Below are positions 10,034-18,211 of a stretch of DNA of 64,000 bases, in pieces. This DNA is from Phycisphaeraceae bacterium. GTDB taxonomy: Bacteria > Planctomycetota > Phycisphaerae > Phycisphaerales > UBA1924. How positions within the stretch are numbered: the first letter of the stretch is position 1; the number at the start of each line of letters is the position of its first letter. The notes under the pieces are model-generated. The model was not told the origin of the DNA, did not search any database, and saw nothing but the letters and a program-made list of their open reading frames with translations. Made by a program: the position numbers and the translations under genes. Where the stretch lies: contig JAHBXH010000001.1 of NCBI GenBank assembly GCA_019636555.1, forward strand, positions 3,630,928 to 3,694,927. Direction: 5' to 3'.

Positions 10034-10585
10034 CTATCTCGGCGCGGGCGGCGCGAGGATCGACGCGTACGCCTCCCACGCCCCCACCTCCGACTTGTAC
10101 TGATACGCCATCGCCTTGCACATCTGCGCGACGTGATTCAAGTCGTGCACAACCCACATCGCGAGCAAGTTGCCCATCGTGACAGCCCCAAGTGCCGGAT
10201 GTTTGCCGGAACGCCCGAAGTCTTCGTCGGACAATTTCAAAGCGTGCAGGCCCTCGAGTGCCTCGCGCCTGCCGCTCTCGAACTCCTCCAGCAAACGATG
10301 CAGCGGCTTTCCCTGCATCAACGGCTTGTGGCCGTGCCGATCGAATGGCTCGAACGGTCGTGAATCTCCGAATTCGAGTATGTGCTTCGCCCGCGGCAGC
10401 CAGTCCGTCTGATCCGCGAAAATCAGGTGCGCCACGATCTCGTGTGCCGCCCACGTCGCCGATCCGTCCGGGTTCGAGCCGTAGTTCCGATGCGTCCAAC
10501 TCTCCGGAAGGAACTGGAGCATCGACCGCACCACCCGCGGCGTGCGCTCGAGCATCGGGACCGCTTCAGAAAACGAGAATCGCAT
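10034..10585 (-). CDS. DinB-family putative metal-dependent protein
   Basis: A 183-residue DinB/YfiT-like four-helix protein. Candidate metal ligands are the His of AAHEIVAHLIFADQTDW and of VVHDLNHVAQM. The ATG at 10585 is preceded by a perfect AGGAGG (10591-10596) 7 nt upstream, so the 20 extra codons up to 10645 are rejected. Members of the family act as thiol-dependent or metal-dependent transferases or hydrolases in the cytoplasm; no specific reaction can be assigned. It shares orientation with the hydrolase just upstream (56 bp). Confidence 0.85.
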   Translation of the reverse strand: MRFSFSEAVPMLERTPRVVRSMLQFLPESWTHRNYGSNPDGSATWAAHEIVAHLIFADQTDWLPRAKHILEFGDSRPFEPFDRHGHKPLMQGKPLHRLLEEFESGRREALEGLHALKLSDEDFGRSGKHPALGAVTMGNLLAMWVVHDLNHVAQMCKAMAYQYKSEVGAWEAYASILAPPAPR

Positions 10586-10641
10586 CGTCGCCTCCTCTCC
10601 CGCCCATACTGCCCCGACCCTCTCTGCCAATCCCAGAATAC

Positions 10642-11313
10642 TCACACATTCCGAAGAGTCGCGTGCAGGTGCTCGTTCACTTCATCCGCATGCGAGACAT
10701 TCGGCACATGCCCCGCGCCGCGGATGATGTGAATGAGGCCGTTTCTCGGGAGGGGGATGATCCGATCGCGATCGCCGTGCAGCCGCACCAGTTTGCATCC
10801 AAACTTCGCACGCCCTTCCCAGCCGAAGATCGCGTTCCCTGCCCAGCGCAGAAACGAGAAGGGGGCTGCGTCGATCATTGTTTCGAGAAAATGGCGATGC
10901 TCACGCTTCATCGGGCCGAGCGTGCGGATGAACGTGCGCCCCATGATCCGCGTTGTGGCGCGCGGCGGCACCGGCATCCACTTCCCGGCGAAGGCCATCG
11001 TACGGAGTTTGAAGGAGATCTCTGACGGATGGAGCGCGCTGCCGATGAGAACCACCGCATCGGGCTTGAGCAGCGGAGCCATCTCCGCCGCCAGCATCCC
11101 GCCGAAGGAGACCCCACCGAGCACGATCCGCGAATTCGCCGGCACCGAGTCGCGAATACGTTCCGACATCCGCACCGCATAGCTCGCCAGCGACTCGCGC
11201 GCCAGCGGCTCGAACCACGGGAGACTGATGAGATTCGGAAAGTGGCGGCGCTGCGGATCAAACAAGCGTTGATCGGCGCCGAGCCCGGGAAGAAGGACAA
11301 GAGACGGCGTCAT
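10642..11313 (-). CDS. Alpha/beta-hydrolase
   Basis: A short 223-residue alpha/beta-hydrolase. The nucleophile elbow GGVSFGGM, an oxyanion region LLPGLGADQRLF at the N-terminus, an acid-containing strand RLHGDRDRIIP and a late catalytic His in IIRGAGHVPN give a full Ser-Asp-His set. There are no membrane segments or signal. The start is ambiguous between ATG 11313 (AAGGG 8 nt before) and GTG 11331; the former starts nearer the first strand. The substrate is unknown. It lies upstream of the DinB gene and may be cotranscribed. Confidence 0.85.
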   Translation of the reverse strand: MTPSLVLLPGLGADQRLFDPQRRHFPNLISLPWFEPLARESLASYAVRMSERIRDSVPANSRIVLGGVSFGGMLAAEMAPLLKPDAVVLIGSALHPSEISFKLRTMAFAGKWMPVPPRATTRIMGRTFIRTLGPMKREHRHFLETMIDAAPFSFLRWAGNAIFGWEGRAKFGCKLVRLHGDRDRIIPLPRNGLIHIIRGAGHVPNVSHADEVNEHLHATLRNV

Positions 11314-11437
11314 CGCAACACCCTTACACACCTGCCTCGCCCAAGATGATCGCAGCGAATTGCGGGCGTGCCATCATCAATACCCATGTCGTCAAGGTAT
11401 CAACTCGCGATCGCGACAAATTGAAAACAAGCTGTCG

Positions 11438-13141
11438 CTACACCCCAAGCTTCTCGCTCAAGAACGCCCCCACCTTGTCGAGACTTACCTTCTCCTGCTG
11501 CGCCGTATCGCGGTTGCGGATCGTCACGATCTGCTGGCTCATCGTGTCGCCGTCGATGGTGATGCAGAAGGGCGTCCCGATCTCGTCCATGCGGGCGTAG
11601 CGCTTTCCGATCGACTGCTTCTCGTCCATCTCGATGCCGCCGAGTTTCCAGAATTTGTCGTTCAGCTCGGTGTGCAGCTTCTCCGCGACTTCCGGCATGC
11701 CGTCCTTGGCGACCAGCGGGAAAACGGCCGCCTTGATCGGCGCGACGCGCGGGTGCAACTTGAGGAACTCGGGGCTGGCGCGCGAGGCATCGTGCGTGTA
11801 TCCCTCGCAGATGAGCGCGAGCGCGCCGCGATCGAGCCCCGCCGCGGGCTCGATGCAGTGCGGGATATAGCGCTCGCCCTTCTTGCCGCCGTTGGGGAGC
11901 GTCTCGCCGCGCTCGGTATCGAAGAAGTCGAGCTTGACGCCGCTGACCTTCTGATGCTGCGTCAGGTCGTAGTTTCCCCGGTGCGCGATGCCTTCGAGCT
12001 CGCCGAACCCGGGCGCGGTGAACGGGAAGCGGTATTCGACGTCGCTCGTGCCCTGCGAGTAGTGCGAGAGTTCGTCCTTCTCGTGCTCGCGCAGGATGAG
12101 ATTTTCGCCCGCAAGCCCGATCGTCTTCCACCACTCCATGCGGAAATCGCGCCAGAACTTGTACCACTCGAGCGACTCGTCCGGATGGCAGAAGAACTCG
12201 AGTTCGGCCTGTTCGAACTCGCGCGAACGGAACGTGAAATTGCGGGGAGTCACCTCGTTGCGAAAACTCCGCCCCGTGTTTCCGATGCCGAAGGGCATCT
12301 TGATGCGCGAGGTATCGACCACGTTCTTGAATTGAACAAAGACACCTTGCGCGGTCTCCGGACGCAAGTACGCCTTGTTCGCCTCGTCCCGGATCGCGCC
12401 GGGGATCGTGTCGAACATCAAGTTGAACATGCGCGGTTCGGTGAGCGTGCCCTTCTTACCAGTAAATGGACTTGGAATCTCTTTGTAGATTTCACGCAAA
12501 GCACTCAGCGGGATAGGTCGAAGCACCCAATATTCCCACTCACCAGTCTTCCCGTTCTGACACAGCAGGGATGTACCAACCAATTCGGAAAGCACCAATG
12601 TCTGCGCCTCGACAATGTGCAGCTTGCGCTTCTTGATTTGATCGAGCTTTAGGAACTCATCCCACGATGCATTTGCGTCAACAAAAGTGGCAGTCGGGTG
12701 AAGCTGCGTAATAGCCACACCTATCAGTGGTGAAGCAACAACACTCTCCCGACTTGGGCCGGTCGCAATGAGATGGGCGGCTGCCAAGTGATCAGCACGA
12801 AATCTCTGCTTCGTTTCTGTGTCATCCACCATCGGATCGTTGAACCCGCCCACGTGCCCGCTCGCCTCCCACACCTTGGGGTGCTGGATGATGCACGTCT
12901 CGAGCCCCACGTTCCGCACCGGCTTTCCGTTCGGTCCGTTGCGTCCCCAGCACGGCCGCAGGATCATGTCTTGCCACCAGGCGTCGCGCAGGTTCTTCTT
13001 GAGCTGCGTGCCCATCGGGCCGTAATCCCAGAAGCCGTTGATGCCGCCGTAGATCTCCGACGCCTGATAGATAAACCCGCGCCGCTTGCACAGCGCCATG
13101 ATCGCGTCCATCGGCTTCTTGGAAGTTTCCTGCGTCATCAT
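11438..13141 (-). CDS. glyQS: Glycyl-tRNA synthetase (alpha2 type) with unusual insert
   Basis: A 567-residue class II synthetase that charges tRNA-Gly. The N-terminal motif GGINGFWDYGPMG, class II motifs (FRNEVTPRNF, REFEQAE, YDLTQHQK) and the anticodon-binding domain near 460-560 are intact. Between RFRADHL and LTEPRMFNLMF lies an insert of roughly 110 residues. Hand counting gives about 52% GC over 12481-12780 against above 60% in the flanks, and the usual CxxC pairs of this region are absent (TETKQRFRADH). Insertion in this variable domain is known for the family, but the composition step suggests later acquisition. A CACAGAG-type inverted repeat precedes the gene. Confidence 0.95.
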   Translation of the reverse strand: MMTQETSKKPMDAIMALCKRRGFIYQASEIYGGINGFWDYGPMGTQLKKNLRDAWWQDMILRPCWGRNGPNGKPVRNVGLETCIIQHPKVWEASGHVGGFNDPMVDDTETKQRFRADHLAAAHLIATGPSRESVVASPLIGVAITQLHPTATFVDANASWDEFLKLDQIKKRKLHIVEAQTLVLSELVGTSLLCQNGKTGEWEYWVLRPIPLSALREIYKEIPSPFTGKKGTLTEPRMFNLMFDTIPGAIRDEANKAYLRPETAQGVFVQFKNVVDTSRIKMPFGIGNTGRSFRNEVTPRNFTFRSREFEQAELEFFCHPDESLEWYKFWRDFRMEWWKTIGLAGENLILREHEKDELSHYSQGTSDVEYRFPFTAPGFGELEGIAHRGNYDLTQHQKVSGVKLDFFDTERGETLPNGGKKGERYIPHCIEPAAGLDRGALALICEGYTHDASRASPEFLKLHPRVAPIKAAVFPLVAKDGMPEVAEKLHTELNDKFWKLGGIEMDEKQSIGKRYARMDEIGTPFCITIDGDTMSQQIVTIRNRDTAQQEKVSLDKVGAFLSEKLGV

Positions 13142-13167
13142 CCGTCTCCGAACAATTCAACTCAGAA

Positions 13168-13302
13168 TTTCACCACAGAGAACGCAGAGATCACAGAGCC
13201 AGACAGAAAGACACGACAGATAGAGAAGTCAGAAGCATGTGCCGCCTGAATCTCCTCTTTGCCTTTTCTTCTCTGTGCCCTCTGTGTTCTCTGTGGTAAA
13301 TC
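13168..13302. repeat. CACAGAG inverted-repeat element (copy A)
   Basis: Two arms of about 30-35 nt in opposite orientation: TTCACCACAGAGAACGCAGA near 13168-13199 and its inverted relative around 13261-13302 (CTCTGTGTTCTCTGTGGTAA). They flank about 60 bp. The same family recurs at 30217-30253 and 31681-31937. It sits between glyQS and the MEMO gene and is probably transcribed as a long hairpin. Confidence 0.75.
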
Positions 13303-13317
13303 GCTTTGGCTTCGTCT

Positions 13318-14784
13318 TTAGAACATCGCCGCCGAGATGCTGCTCACCATGCCCGCGCCGCTGTTGTCCACGGCCGCTGAATAGTTCAGCATCTCCACGC
13401 GCTCGGGCTGCACTGTCTTCAGCGCCGCGACCAGGTTCCCCGTCGAGCACCAGCGCGTCGGGTTCTGCTGCCACGCCATCGACGCCACCAGATCATCCGG
13501 CCGGTTCGTCCTGAAGATCTCGAGCATCTCCTTGTCGTGACTGAACGTCTTGTTGCGGAACTCGACCGCTTCCTTGGTGTCGCCCGCCGGACCCTGCTGG
13601 TCGCCGAAGGCCGGGCCGACGTGCGACAAGTCCGCGCTGCTCACGATGAGCGTCTTGCCCGGGAGCGCCGCGAGCGTCTCGCGCAGCGCATCGATGAACG
13701 GCTGGAGCGCCAAACCCTTGCCGTCGTAGCTCTCGCCGTTGTTCACCGCCGGATCGTGTACGAGCGCCGCGAACACTTTGGGGAAATTCCCCGCCTCGTC
13801 GCGCCCGACACAGTGCTGGATCCACGGGATCTGCAATTCGACCGAGTGCTCGCGCTCGTGGTCGTAGCGATTCCGGAACAGCAGCTCCGAGTTCGACGCG
13901 CCGAGCTTCTCCTTCAGCGTCGCCAGTAATTTTTCATCGAGCTCGCACGTGCCCAGCACCGTGCGATACCCCTTGTCGCAGCCACAAACGCCGGTCGAAT
14001 CGCCGAAGTGGTTGGTCCCCAGCACGACAATCCGGTCGGGGCGGTCCGTCACGCGCATCCGACCCCACACGCTCGCGTAGTTGATCCAGCCTCGCGCATA
14101 ATCAATATGCGGCGCCACAACGCCCTTGGGCAACTGATCGAAGCTCGGCTTCTCCGCGTTCTCGAGCGCCTTGTCGATCCACGCGTCGAAGATCTCGCGC
14201 AGCTTCGTGCCGCCGATCTCATCCTTCCTCGCATCCGGCAACGCCGCGGCACGCTCCTGCACCTGCCTCTGGAGCTTCTGCGCCTCCGCCTGATCCTCCG
14301 GGGGCTTCGCCGGCAGATTCATCTCGCGCGCCACTTCCTGCATGACGAGCGCATCGACAAAAGTCGCCGTCGTCGCCGGAGGCAGGATCGGAGACGAATC
14401 AAAGTCCGTCTTCATCTTCGTCATGATCTCGTCGAACTTCGGACCAAAGAGCAGGCCCGATTCATCGAGCTGAACCACAAACTGCCCGAGGATCTGCGGC
14501 GTCAAACCGCGCCCCACTTCGGCGCAGATCTGATCCACTGTCCGCTCCCCGTTCATCAAGGGCAGCACCACCTGCATCGCCGGCGCCGTGATCACGATCC
14601 GATCGGTGATCTGCTTGGCATCGGCGAGGCCGAGTGCTTGCTGGTCGCCCACCTGTGCCGCGAAGCCGCGAAGCGGACGGATCTTCGGCTTGTTGTGGTG
14701 CGTCCACTCCGGGTGAAAGGGAGGCAATTGGGGCTGGCCGGAGGGTTGTCCGGTTGGGTTCTGGCCGGGATTCTCGGTGGTCAT
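13318..14784 (-). CDS. MEMO-family (AmmeMemoRadiSam B) protein with N-terminal extension
   Basis: A 488-residue protein. The C-terminal 270 residues are a MEMO1-like domain: APHIDYARG, GTNHFGD, EREHSVELQIPWIQH, SSADLSHVGPAFGD and LNYSAAVDN place the His/Asp/Cys metal-site residues. The first 200 residues contain a PqqD-like winged-helix stretch (around 40-110: MNGERTVDQICAEVGRGL) and a charged helical linker. Known: MEMO proteins resemble extradiol dioxygenases, and bacterial members often go with AMMECR1 and radical-SAM partners, which are absent from this neighbourhood. The start at ATG 14784 is supported by a TAGAGT box 5 nt upstream, suggesting a leaderless message. Confidence 0.9.
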   Translation of the reverse strand: MTTENPGQNPTGQPSGQPQLPPFHPEWTHHNKPKIRPLRGFAAQVGDQQALGLADAKQITDRIVITAPAMQVVLPLMNGERTVDQICAEVGRGLTPQILGQFVVQLDESGLLFGPKFDEIMTKMKTDFDSSPILPPATTATFVDALVMQEVAREMNLPAKPPEDQAEAQKLQRQVQERAAALPDARKDEIGGTKLREIFDAWIDKALENAEKPSFDQLPKGVVAPHIDYARGWINYASVWGRMRVTDRPDRIVVLGTNHFGDSTGVCGCDKGYRTVLGTCELDEKLLATLKEKLGASNSELLFRNRYDHEREHSVELQIPWIQHCVGRDEAGNFPKVFAALVHDPAVNNGESYDGKGLALQPFIDALRETLAALPGKTLIVSSADLSHVGPAFGDQQGPAGDTKEAVEFRNKTFSHDKEMLEIFRTNRPDDLVASMAWQQNPTRWCSTGNLVAALKTVQPERVEMLNYSAAVDNSGAGMVSSISAAMF

Positions 14785-14789
14785 GCGCA

Positions 14790-14795
14790 ACTCTA
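14790..14795 (-). promoter_or_regulatory. Leaderless -10 box for MEMO gene
   Basis: TAGAGT ends 5 nt before the ATG at 14784; no Shine-Dalgarno is present. Confidence 0.5.
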
Positions 14796-14933
14796 GGGAG
14801 ACCGACTTCGATCCGATGGCGCATTCAGAATCCAATGGGAGCAAAAAGCCTGCGGCTCGTGCCTAATATCTCGACCCTGCACGGAGCGGAGTACCGCTTC
14901 CGGGCCAGTCCAAAAGGTATTTCGAGGTTCACC

Positions 14934-15278
14934 ATGGCCACTGCCAAGTCATCCGCTCCGTCCGCCCCGACCTTCAAGGCCGGCCAGAACGTCGTTTGCA
15001 CCGTCAGCTCCATGCCCCGGGCGACCGGCGCCATCTCCACGATCGAGCGTCTCATGCGGCGTGACCCCGACAACCGCCGCGCCCTCGGCCGCGCCCAGAC
15101 CAAGCGTCGCCAGCGCATGAACGTCTACAACCGCGGCAACCGCGACTGGGTGAGCCGCGAGACCGCCGCGCGTGTTGTTCGCGTCGAAAAAGGCGCCGAA
15201 TGGAAGATGGTCTACACGCTCGACCTGGCTCCCGATATCGCCTCGGTCAGCCGTTTCCTGCAAATCAAGGCGAGCTGA
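14934..15278 (+). CDS. Small, highly basic conserved-type protein of unknown function
   Basis: A 114-residue Arg/Lys-rich protein. It has a disordered Ala/Ser N-terminus, a central basic helix region (RRDPDNRRALGRAQTKRRQR) and a C-terminal beta-like segment (RVVRVEKGAEWKMVYTLD). The ATG at 14934 follows GAGG by about 7 nt and a terminator follows the stop, so the gene is expressed as its own unit. The composition resembles ribosome-associated or nucleic-acid-binding proteins; I cannot assign it to a ribosomal protein family. The distribution seems planctomycete-specific from memory, but this was not checked. Confidence 0.7.
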   Translation: MATAKSSAPSAPTFKAGQNVVCTVSSMPRATGAISTIERLMRRDPDNRRALGRAQTKRRQRMNVYNRGNRDWVSRETAARVVRVEKGAEWKMVYTLDLAPDIASVSRFLQIKAS

Positions 15279-15306
15279 TTCGATCGATCGCCTCCGGAAT
15301 TCACTG

Positions 15307-15339
15307 CGACCGCCCGTTCAGGGCGGTCGTTTGTTTTTT
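15307..15339 (+). terminator. Rho-independent terminator
   Basis: A 9-bp perfect stem CGACCGCCC / GGGCGGTCG with GTTCA loop and TTTGTTTTTT tail, 28 bp after the small basic gene. Confidence 0.92.
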
Positions 15340-15466
15340 GTTGTGGCGATCAGAATGAACCGAATGTTGTTCACGCCGGTATGCGCGATTGATCGGGGCC
15401 CTGCGCCGCCCCCGCGCTTCAGGAACCCGCGCGCACCCGCCCCGTACACTGCCTTGGAGATCGACC

Positions 15467-16036
15467 ATGAAACACATCGCGCTCGTTGCCGCGTCTTCGC
15501 TCCTGCTCGCATCCTGCGGCGAAGAAACCAAGCCGGACAAGAAACCGGCTCCCACGCCGATCGCAGAAACGCCGCCGCCTCAGCCCGTGGCACAGCCGAC
15601 GCCGGAACCAGAGCCGAAAGTCGAAACGCCCGCGTCCGAAGTCAAAGCCCCGGCGACGCCCGCGAATCCGACGTACACCGTGCGCGCGGAGATTGAAACA
15701 CTCCCCGGCATCGAGAGCAGCGTGATGCGCTTGCACCATGAACGCATTCCGACTTTCGCAAACAAGGACGGCAAAGTCGGAACCGATTCGCGGGGCAAGC
15801 CGGGCATGAAGCCCATGACCATGAGCTTTGCCAAGGGGGCGGGAGTCAGCTACGAAGGGCTAAAAGTCGGCGACAAAGTCGAAGTCATCGTGGAAGTTGA
15901 GTGGACCGCCGCGCTCCCGGAAGATCGGCTCGTGATCACGAAGCTGACGCGCCTCGCACCCGAAACCAAGCTCGACTTCGAAGGTCAGCCGTCGATCAGC
16001 GACCCCAAGCCGGAAAAGAAGCCGGAACCCAAGTAG
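15467..16036 (+). CDS. Lipoprotein with CusF-like copper-binding domain
   Basis: A 189-residue lipoprotein (signal MKHIALVAASSLLLASC, Cys17). A Pro/Lys-rich linker (residues 20-65) is followed by a domain with YTVRAEIETLPG, a Met/His stretch LHHERIPTF and GMKPMTMSFAKG, and LKVGDKVEVIVEVEW. This pattern matches the periplasmic copper-binding domain found next to SCO1 or CusB proteins, where Met and His bind Cu(I). The start is set by TTGGAGA 7 nt before ATG 15467. No copper exporter is adjacent, so a role in periplasmic copper buffering is inference. Confidence 0.75.
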   Translation: MKHIALVAASSLLLASCGEETKPDKKPAPTPIAETPPPQPVAQPTPEPEPKVETPASEVKAPATPANPTYTVRAEIETLPGIESSVMRLHHERIPTFANKDGKVGTDSRGKPGMKPMTMSFAKGAGVSYEGLKVGDKVEVIVEVEWTAALPEDRLVITKLTRLAPETKLDFEGQPSISDPKPEKKPEPK

Positions 16037-16045
16037 GCTTCGGCA

Positions 16046-17026
16046 TCACTTCGATTCAGCCGTCTGGGCCGGCCCCTTGGATTCCCGGATCACCATAGAC
16101 ATGGTCATGTGCGTATCGACCTTGGCCTTCATTCCAGGGCCTTCCATATCCATGTTGGCGACCGACTCTCCGGTGATGTGCCCCCGAGCCGGCAAGACGC
16201 GCAAAAGGTCGTAAACCAGCTCCCCCTTGCCATTGCCCGCGATATCGACAAGCGTGCCGCTCACCCCTTCGGGGAGATTCTTTATCGCCGCGTTTTTCTC
16301 GGCCGGCGATTGTTGAGTGGAGATCCCGAGTTTGACCGTATTTCCCTCGCGCGAAACCAGGCGATACGTGCTGCGTTGGCGCACGGCGATTCCGCCGACG
16401 TTTATCTTGGCGTCCACTTCCCATCGCGCACCCATACCGATCTCTTCCTCCGGCAGCCGGATCGCCATCTGCGACACGCTCTGCTTCATCGATTCGAGCA
16501 ACTGGAACAGCATGGGATTGGCGATCTTCGACACGATCTCGAGATTCCGCTGCCTCCCTTCAGAGTCGATCTCGGCGCTCATCTTCATCCCCGCCATTTC
16601 CGAAATCATCCCCCGCATCATCGTCACGACTTCCGCCGGCGTTTCATCCTTCGGGGTGATATCCACGCTGGTGAATTCCGCCGCGTATTTCCAGCGGCCA
16701 TCGGGAAACGCTTCCTCCACCGTGATCCGCATGTTCACGCTGATCACGGGCATCGGAGGCGATGGGTGCACCACGCCATCCATTGCCATCTTCATCTGCA
16801 TGTCCACTTCCATCACCGCGAACTGCACATCACCCACATGCAGCGACAATTTCGCGCGTTCACGCGGCTCGTCTCCCGTTGACAAAACTTTGACGACCGG
16901 GCCGTATTCATCCGGTTGTTCCGCCGCGGGATCGGGTGCTTTCGCCGGCGCGTCCTGTTCGGGCGAAATGGTGCTTGCCGCCGGTTCGGCCAAGAACAAA
17001 AGCAGCGAAAGAACGGTGATGATCAT
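16046..17026 (-). CDS. Exported protein of unknown function (DUF6263-like)
   Basis: A 326-residue protein with a short signal peptide (MIITVLSLLLFLAEPAAS). The body is Met-rich and alternates beta-strand-like segments (VGDVQFAVMEVDMQMKMAMD, WEVDAKINVGGIAVRQRSTY); it resembles DUF6263-type periplasmic proteins, but the match is not certain. It converges on the copper-binding lipoprotein, with 9 bp between stops. The TAGGCT box 5 nt before ATG 17026 and lack of a Shine-Dalgarno suggest a leaderless message. A minus-strand terminator lies just upstream, isolating it from the UDG gene. Confidence 0.7.
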   Translation of the reverse strand: MIITVLSLLLFLAEPAASTISPEQDAPAKAPDPAAEQPDEYGPVVKVLSTGDEPRERAKLSLHVGDVQFAVMEVDMQMKMAMDGVVHPSPPMPVISVNMRITVEEAFPDGRWKYAAEFTSVDITPKDETPAEVVTMMRGMISEMAGMKMSAEIDSEGRQRNLEIVSKIANPMLFQLLESMKQSVSQMAIRLPEEEIGMGARWEVDAKINVGGIAVRQRSTYRLVSREGNTVKLGISTQQSPAEKNAAIKNLPEGVSGTLVDIAGNGKGELVYDLLRVLPARGHITGESVANMDMEGPGMKAKVDTHMTMSMVIRESKGPAQTAESK

Positions 17027-17031
17027 GCCCG

Positions 17032-17037
17032 AGCCTA
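17032..17037 (-). promoter_or_regulatory. Leaderless -10 box
   Basis: TAGGCT ends 5 nt before the ATG at 17026. Confidence 0.45.
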
Positions 17038-17054
17038 CTGGAATCCCTCAAATC

Positions 17055-17102
17055 CAAAAAAGAAAAAGCCCCGGCGCTGCGGGCAAACGCTCGAGCGCCG
17101 GG
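17055..17102 (-). terminator. Minus-strand Rho-independent terminator
   Basis: A 9-bp stem (CCCGGCGCT / AGCGCCGGG) with a 15-nt loop and a T-rich tail (TTTTTCTTTTTT on the minus strand). It lies about 185 bp beyond the UDG stop and just ahead of the next gene. Confidence 0.8.
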
Positions 17103-17287
17103 TCTCGTGGGGGTCACATGGATCCCCGCCGGCGCGGCCACCGGCCGATCCGTCAGGGCGGTTTCCGATACGCAAGGTTCCGGGTCCGGTTCAGGATTCC
17201 CGCCGACTTTTTGTCACCGCTTTCTGAAGTCCGGTTTCGGAGCCACTGCGGCCTTCAGGTTTCAGCGTTCCTTTGGCCGGCAACTGC

Positions 17288-18139
17288 TCACCCTGTGACA
17301 ACGGAACGGGGCGTAAGCCCTAGCAATTTCACAACTTGCAGCAAGTCGTCCCATACTTTTTTCCTGTTCTCGGGGGTGTAATCCCGAAGGAGATAGGCCG
17401 GGTGATACGTCGGCATAACGGGGATCTCCATCCCTTCCGGCCGCAGCCCGTTCACGGACTCCAGAATTCCCTGATGCGCGTGGAACACCACCCGCGCAAA
17501 CTTTCCACGCAGGCTCCCCATCGAGGCCTCGGTCGCGAGCACCGTTTTCGACGCGGGAAGGCCCAGCGTGACGATCGCCTGCGGATTGACGATGCGTATC
17601 TGATCGATCAGATAGGGCTTGCACAATTCTGCCTCGCGGCCCGTCGGCGTCGCGTTGCCGGGCGGACGAGTCTTGAGCACGTTGCAGATGTAGACATCTT
17701 CGCGCCGGAGACCCATCGCAAGAATCATCTTTTCGAGCAGTTGCCCCGCCTTGCCGACGAACGGTCTGCCCGTCTTGTCTTCTTCCGCTCCCGGCGCTTC
17801 GCCGATGAACATCAGCCGCGCACACGGATCGCCTTCGCCGAACACAATCGAATGGTGATCCGTCACAAAGTGCTGATGCGGAGCGTCGGCCTCGTATCGG
17901 GCGCGCAGCTCGTCGAGCAAACGCACGGAAATGTCGCGGTTCGCGCCTTCGGCGTCCGAGCCGCGTTGCAGCGGCTTGGCCTCGACGTGAGCACCCTTCG
18001 AATCCGCGCCGACAAAGACGGTGTCCCGAACCCCATCAACGGCCGCGCGGCGAGCGACCGGCAGAAAATCAACTCCCATCAGGCGCGCCGTATCGGCGCT
18101 CACCGCGACAAAACGACGATCTGATGCGCTCTCGCCCAT
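17288..18139 (-). CDS. Family 4-like uracil-DNA glycosylase lacking most Fe-S ligands
   Basis: A 283-residue uracil-DNA glycosylase of the family 4/5 fold. Seen: motif 1 FIGEAPGAEEDKTGRPFVG, then VYICNVLKTRPPGN, ELCKPYL, IVTLGLPASKTVL and the catalytic-loop HPAYLLR. In family 4 enzymes four Cys bind a [4Fe-4S] cluster: a CxxC before motif 1, the Cys of NVxKCRPPxNR and the Cys before PYL. Here the CxxC is absent and KCRPP is KTRPP; only the last Cys remains. The residues contacting uracil look kept. ATG 18139 has a TACATT box 6 nt upstream, and the preceding terminator excludes a longer start. Confidence 0.85.
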   Translation of the reverse strand: MGESASDRRFVAVSADTARLMGVDFLPVARRAAVDGVRDTVFVGADSKGAHVEAKPLQRGSDAEGANRDISVRLLDELRARYEADAPHQHFVTDHHSIVFGEGDPCARLMFIGEAPGAEEDKTGRPFVGKAGQLLEKMILAMGLRREDVYICNVLKTRPPGNATPTGREAELCKPYLIDQIRIVNPQAIVTLGLPASKTVLATEASMGSLRGKFARVVFHAHQGILESVNGLRPEGMEIPVMPTYHPAYLLRDYTPENRKKVWDDLLQVVKLLGLTPRSVVTG

Positions 18140-18145
18140 GCGCCC

Positions 18146-18151
18146 AATGTA
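18146..18151 (-). promoter_or_regulatory. Leaderless -10 box for UDG
   Basis: TACATT ends 6 nt before the ATG at 18139. Confidence 0.5.
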
Positions 18152-18164
18152 CGGTACTCGATGC

Positions 18165-18198
18165 AAAAAAGAAAACCGCGGGCAATCGCGTCCCGCGG
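18165..18198 (-). terminator. Minus-strand terminator after thioredoxin-domain gene
   Basis: Stem CCGCGGG / CCCGCGG with a 9-nt loop and a TTTTCTTTTTT tail on the minus strand, 14 bp after the stop at 18212. Confidence 0.88.
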
Positions 18199-18211
18199 CA
18201 AGTGATCCGGA

